64,000 bases of DNA from Archilochus colubris (lineage: Eukaryota; Chordata; Aves; Apodiformes; Trochilidae), in assembly GCA_023079485.1 (NCBI GenBank), contig CM041115.1:24790505-24854504 (forward strand), given 5' to 3'. The notes beneath the pieces were generated by a model, which had not been told where the DNA came from, did not search any database, and was given only the letters and a program-made list of their open reading frames with translations. Made by a program: the position numbers and the translations under genes. This document shows, one piece after another, positions 58,826 through 64,000 of the stretch. The first letter of the stretch is position 1. The number at the start of each line of letters is the position of its first letter.

Positions 58826-61049
58826 TCAGTTTGAGTGTTATGCCACTATTCCTGAGTACAGCAATATTATTTTGAGGGAATTAACTGTATCTATACCAGT
58901 ACGAAGGTATTTGCATGATGAAAGGAGTACAGATGAAAGAAAAGACTTCTTAATGTTTTGGGAACTGAGAATTTTTTAGGCCACATATTTAGCAAAACAC
59001 ATGCAAGAACTGCTGCTGGTGTGCTTTCTGTTTAAGGCAGATCTAAAATCAGTATATCACATGGCACAAAATATCATGAAAATACAGGAAAAGCATAAGC
59101 TATACTGCTATTTTATTTTAAACAGCAGTATTTTAAGGAGGTTTTCCATTTTCTAGAAAGGCCACTCTGTAACATTTTGTTCCTCAGTAAAATACTCAGC
59201 AAGTAGCTTTGAAGGAGCTTTGTGAAAACTTGCTGTATTATCCTGAGCAAAGAGAGTCCTAGTTGGGGTATTTGGTCAGGAGAATAACTGGAGACTAAAC
59301 ACCCATGGGGGAATGAGGAACAAACTATTAAGCTCTTAGGATAGCACTCTGTGATTTTCTTGACTCTTCATAACTCACACCTGTTTGTCCTTACTAATAG
59401 TTGTAATTCACAGACTGTAAAGTATGACCTTTGGAATAGTACCAGCACGGGGCACCATAGCTGTTACCTGGTCCCTGGTCCCAGTAAAAACATCAGTCAA
59501 CTTTTGGTAGATGTGTGTGGTATGGAAAAGCTTTGATAACTCTGAAATAAACAGAGCACAGTGCACTTTGGTAAACCATTCCTCATCCACAAAAGTCATG
59601 GCCACTTGTGACTCACATGCTTTGCCTCTTTCTCTACCTTCTGTATTAAGAAAACACTAAATATAGTTATAAAAGTCATTATAAGGTAACTCTTGCAGAA
59701 ATTATGCCAAAATATAATTTAGTGAATAAATTTTTCTATCTGAATTGAAACAGAAAACAAAAGAGTAATTAGTGAGATTGACATGCGAAAAAGAGCACAC
59801 AATGCAGTTTGAGAGAAGGGGGAAGTTAGGACAATACAGATGGCAGGAAATACAGAGAAGAAAATGTTGACATTAACAGGTTGCATTGTCTGCAAAGGAA
59901 AAAAGGAAGCAGGGTAAAAAAGAGGTAAAAAAAAAGAGTGATAGTGGAGAGAAAAGTTAGGAGCTGTATCTGAGAGGTAAACTAAAGAAAATCTGTATAC
60001 ATCTGTATACATGTGGTTTTGAACTGGATTCTTTAAGGCCTGAGAAGTCATTTCAAGGTGATACATTTCTATTCTTAGTTTGAGTTTTTCCAAGTTATTC
60101 AGGTCCTAAGAAAAAGACAGAGGAGCTAGAAGGGCAACAAAAGGGAATTAAAGGCAATAAATGACACCAGAAGTTTTCAAGACTGTTGGACAGTGCACTC
60201 CAACAGAAACGCATGCTGACACTGGGAAAAGCAGCACAGTTTGGGATCCAGGACTCCATTTGTTTTCTCTGAGAGAAGTCAATCTCCAGCAAGCAGGCTA
60301 GCAGCCTCCTAAGAATCTTCCTTACTGTTATAATACTGCATCTTTAGTATTTTCTAGTGTTATTTCCAAATGAAGCCAGCATAACAACCAGCAGTGGAAA
60401 CCAGAACAAATTATCCCAGCTACCCACACTACCTGCTAATTGCAAATGAGACCTGCATCTTCAATAATGACCATTAGTCAGATTCCAGTATTATTTAACA
60501 ACCTCTGCATTTAACAATCTATCTCTAATTTAAGTGTATATTTTGAGCACTGAAACAGAGTAGCAGAGTTAAAACATTTCTGAAGCAATACTTACAAGTG
60601 GTGCCTACATCCCTGTTTCACACAGTAGCCTCAACGCTTTTCATCATGTGCTTGCATCCTGCTAAGTCAGATACTTCGGGGTTTATTCAAGTCAGAAAGT
60701 CTGAAAGCTAGAAACAGCCTCGGTATTCACTGGTCTGAGAAAAAAGTTCAAGACCTACTGACAGACAAATGATTTCTAGCCCTCTCTTACTTTTTATAAG
60801 ATTGAAGTTGGGTTGTGCTTCAATTAACACTTAACTCAGATGGAGAATTACATACAAACTGCTCTCCATAGAAAAACACCAGGCAAAAACATTTTTTAAA
60901 TAAACTCTTCATCAGTCTTATACCCTTCTTGGATACTCCAGATACTTATTTCCAGCGTCCCAGTTTATGGACTTCTCAGCACATTGATTTTTTGGCCTGT
61001 CAGCCATATGGCTGCTGACCTTAAGGACAGTTGCCTTTATAGGTTTTAA
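58826..61049. other. Unique AT-rich DNA, no gene seen
   Basis: No recognised element. A purine-rich stretch at about 59800-59960 gives a pyrimidine-rich complement and a chance minus-strand frame (59719-60093). A short duplication CTGTATACAT occurs near 59993. Confidence 0.6.
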
Positions 61050-61337
61050 GTGTATGTCCGTCTCCCACAGCAACTGCAACAGTGTATGATCACAAAGGCC
61101 TTAGAGGTAAGGGTGATATCATGCACTATTGTTACTACCTTTGCTAACTCAGCAATACTTCCCCTCTGTGCTCTGCTCCAGTTGTTCCAGATGCGACCCA
61201 TGAAACAGTCACACATTTATCCACTTAGTTCTTCAGTAACAGCTCTAAATCTGATACAAAATGCTTCTGTCAGGTATTTCTGTGGTACACTAAGAGCTGA
61301 AATATATATGCGTAATCCTCTTTATGTTGTGACGTAG
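61050..61337 (+). mobile_element. Possible old non-CR1 LINE fragment (L2/Jockey-like RT tail)
   Basis: A 95-codon plus-strand frame whose second half contains ALNLIQNASVRYFCGT. That pattern (hydrophobic residues, QNA, then an aromatic/GT segment) resembles the conserved block after the thumb in L2- and Jockey-type reverse transcriptases. The rest of the frame is not clearly related. This is a weak call based on one short motif. Confidence 0.25.
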
Positions 61338-61984
61338 CACATAAGTTGGCTAGCTGATAGGGGATGGCTATCCCCTCTGAACATAAAAGGCTGATTAATC
61401 ACCGTATGTCATGAAATTGCAGCTTAGTAAGCTGTTTCTAGCATAATGCTTTGGATACTTTCCACAGTCTGGAAAATGTGGATTAAATGATATATCCCAA
61501 ATTCTACTTTCGAAGAACTTAAAGCAGTAAATAAGCGTATCAGAAATAATCATCACACCACAGCACTAAGTCAACAAAAACACATGCTAACAGCTGCCAG
61601 ATTCTGCCCACACCCACACCTTTCCCACATTTTCTGATGGTGTAAAGTGTCCCTGGACATGATGTCTTTCAAAGATGAAGCCCGGGGAACAGAACTTTCT
61701 CCGTTAATGGTATTTCTTGGTATTGCATGAGAATCAGTACTTTCAAAACCACAACAGAGATGGTACTATAGCAAGGGAAAACTTAAATGCTCCAAGCAGT
61801 AAGTGATATAGTTTACAAGTTAATGGCTCCTTATAAAAGCAACAGTAACATTACTGTTGTTTTTATTGTTGTTGTTGTTACGGTTATTTACTTATAAACA
61901 CACGAGTACTTCAAGTTCCTGAATCCCACCCTCTTTCCCTCTTTTCTTTCCTATTAAGAAGCATTCTTGAAGCTTCCTTGCACA
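61338..61984. other. Unique DNA upstream of CpG island
   Basis: No gene recognised. Contains a short (GTT)n tract at 61867-61879. Composition shifts from AT-rich to GC-rich around 61980. Confidence 0.6.
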
Positions 61985-62420
61985 GACAGGCAGAGGCTTC
62001 CTTGCCTGCCGGTGGAGGGGCGCGGGCTCCCGCTGCTCCACACTCTGCACAGGGAACCCCCAGCCCGGAGTGCGGGACCCCAGCTCCGGGCTTACAACAC
62101 TCCCTACCCTCGGTACCGGGGAGCGCTTCAGAGCTCCTCGGCAAGGTCAGCCCGCCCTTGGTTCTTCTCGAAGCCCTTGCCGGCGAAAGGATGAGCTTCT
62201 CCTTCCCTCCCTCCCGCCCCTTACAGAGAGCAGCAGTAGACCGGGACAACGCCGCACGCACGGCACCGCATCACCCCGCATCACCCCGCAGAGGTTCCGC
62301 GGAGATTCCGCGGGGTTGGGTGCGTGTCCGTGATGCCTCCGCACAGCAGCGCCGCGGCGCCACCTGCCGGCCGGCGGGGCCGGTGCGTGGGGGCGCGAAG
62401 GGACCATCCCAGTACCTTCC
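61985..62420. promoter_or_regulatory. CpG island, candidate promoter or enhancer
   Basis: About 430 bp with roughly 40 CpG dinucleotides by hand count, in a window that is otherwise CpG-poor. It holds a CCCGCCCC Sp1-like box near 62213-62220, a tandem 10-mer (TCACCCCGCA at 62271-62290), two TTCCGCGG blocks (62295-62302 and 62306-62313), a GCGCCGCGGCGC palindrome near 62349-62360 and a CTCF-like site (62357-62371). Open frames of up to 218 codons cross it on both strands, as expected by chance in GC-rich DNA; none resembles a known protein. It could be the promoter of a gene or lncRNA starting here in either direction. No TATA box or confident first exon could be set. Confidence 0.7.
62357..62371 (+). 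promoter_or_regulatory. CTCF-like motif in CpG island
   Basis: GCGCCACCTGCCGGC resembles the common CTCF core GCGCC-A/C-CCTG-C-T/C-GG. It is one motif by eye and also contains an E-box (CACCTG), so other factors are possible. Confidence 0.35.
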
Positions 62421-64000
62421 ATTAATTAAGTTTATTAAGCACAGATGTAAAGCTGTTGTATTCCCAGGAATACAACAAGAATATAATTCCCTTTCCCTTT
62501 CCTCGCCGAATGTCCCTGTCGAACCCCGCCTAAGGGGTGCCCGAGCGTGGCCACGCTGCCTGCCCTGCACAAAGAACGCCTGTCCCTGTTCGGTTCTGTC
62601 CGCCCTTCGGTGTCGGTGTTTCACGAGTAGATGACAGGGTAACTTTTTACCTCGGAGGGTAAAACCCCCCTTGAGAATGTCCGCAGCAGATGGTTGAGGT
62701 ACCAGAGCTGCTTCTAAATTTGCCTGCTCAGGTGGTGGCTACAAGCATGGTGGATGGGTGCTCACCTTCACCTGTGACATGCAGCTCTACCTGCTGGTCA
62801 GTCTCATGAAGCTGGATCCCTGTCAAGCTGTCCAGATGCACTCGTTTTCTTCAGAAACTGAAGATGTGAACCGTTTCACACTGGCTACAGCTGGCTTCTC
62901 TGAAAATTAATTTCAGGGGCAGCCAGCTGGTGTTGCTATAACACCTCTGCACCTCAGTTCCTAAGACCTAGATCTGCTACCGAGTGTCTTCATCTTTAAC
63001 AAAAAACTCCAAGCTATGTCTCATTTGATAGCTGGATGCTTTGCAGCATTGTAATAACCTGTAAATTGTGTGAAATACTTAGAGTTATCCTTTGATATTA
63101 GGTTTTCTTCTCATAAATAGCAGGACTAAAGTACCTAAGTAGACTCTGAATGAAACAGACCCACTGGCAGAGCTTGCTAAGAGGTCTGCTGGATAGCAGT
63201 GCTATTCACCCCTATCCTCTACAAATCTACACTCTGAGGAAATATTTCAGATAATAATCGGCTGCAATTTGGACTGAAGTCCACAAGAGGCTAACTGACC
63301 CCTAGTGACTCGTTGGAGGAGTACATGGCACACTTAATTCTCTGAAACATATGCTTTCATGTCTGAAATTATATATTGAGAGTATGCTGCTTGTCATCAG
63401 CCAACAATCTTCTCTAATACTGCACTTCCCCAGGCTCAGTACCTTTATACCTTGAGCTCTTCAACGCTGGGACAAACATTTATGTTTGTCTTCACTGAAA
63501 ACAAATAGAAAACATCAGACTAATTTATAATAATAGAATATCATGTCACATTGTGCTATGATGTCTGCATATTGATAAAGGTTAAGGAGGTGCTCCATGT
63601 CTGTATATGTTTGCAGTTCAGACCTGCTTGAAAATTTTCTCTGTTCCAAAAACATGGTGGGGTTTTTTTCAGAATTAAAACCTCTGCAGAAATGTCTCCG
63701 TTCAGAAAAAAAGATCCATTTAGAAACTAATACACAAGGTGAAACTGAGATTTCATTTCGGAAAGCAGTATTCAACTTTTTCTGTGTCAAAAGCATGTAG
63801 TATAATTTTTACATTCTGTATAATAAAAAACCCTAGAAGCTGGAAATATACTGTGGTTTGAAAACAATTAAGAATTTTCCCTCAGTCACTTTTTTTTTTT
63901 TTTTTTTAATAAGTTATTGCTCTGGTAAATGATACTCTAAATATAACTGTTGAGATCTGCAAATGTTGTGAGATACATAATTTTTTTAATCCTAACTCTC
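62421..64000. other. Unique DNA downstream of CpG island, no gene seen
   Basis: GC content stays raised to about 62620, then falls to the AT-rich background. No confident exon, repeat or RNA gene is recognised apart from an 18-T run near the right edge. Confidence 0.55.
63890..63907. repeat. Poly-T run (18 T)
   Basis: Eighteen consecutive T; no recognisable retroposon body adjoins. Confidence 0.85.

Noticed and set aside
61978..62634. 218-codon frame through the CpG island
   Set aside because: GC-rich DNA has few stops. Frames are open on both strands, and composition (Ala, Pro, Arg, Ser) follows base content. No domain is recognised.
1..64000. CRISPR arrays, operons, bacterial promoters, tRNA or rRNA genes
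   Set aside because: No regularly spaced repeats, no dense same-strand frames and no cloverleaf or rRNA blocks were seen; the sequence is of vertebrate type.

Overview
The window looks like vertebrate, almost certainly avian, nuclear DNA. The base composition is AT-rich, there are no operons or dense open frames, and at least sixteen pieces of CR1-type LINE, the dominant retrotransposon of bird genomes, lie on both strands. An endogenous retrovirus remnant with a primer-binding site like the tRNA-Trp site of alpharetroviruses agrees with a bird. The species cannot be determined from the sequence alone. I recognise no host protein-coding gene, tRNA, rRNA or known ncRNA. Most of the window is intergenic or deep intronic DNA, and almost all long open frames are chance frames or decayed transposon frames.

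Layout. 1-4604: unique DNA with pyrimidine tracts. 4605-5620: 5'-truncated CR1 (minus) with a readable reverse transcriptase (RT) fragment. 5621-20882: mostly unique DNA with four short CR1 pieces (8664-8790, 10375-11026, 13493-13758, 14633-14945) and a TA/CA microsatellite. 20883-25225: CR1 cluster (one minus copy, two long plus copies with RT motifs). 25226-35691: unique DNA with one long CR1 (30800-31745) and one very old CR1 (33600-34010). 35692-36193 and 48067-48578: two LTRs in opposite orientation sharing a 226-bp core identical base for base. Between them lie CR1 pieces (36905-37232, 39400-39630, 40040-40255, 46929-47385), a 17-bp perfect inverted repeat (43339-43392) and unique DNA. 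49369-50225: 5' end of a different endogenous retrovirus (LTR, primer-binding site, leader, Gag matrix-like frame with one in-frame stop), followed by a CR1 piece. 50686-56771: unique DNA. 56772-58825: a CR1 3' tip, then a CR1 whose ORF1 is joined directly to the middle of RT. 58826-61984: mostly unique DNA. About 61985-62420: a CpG island, the best candidate host regulatory element. From there to the end: unique DNA.

No set of genes acts together here. The content is a fossil record of retroelements plus one CpG island and a few weak exon candidates. The observations most worth following are the mosaic LTR pair, the tRNA-Trp-type retrovirus remnant, the internally deleted CR1 and the CpG island. 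Element boundaries are estimates by eye, usually good to about 10-30 bp.
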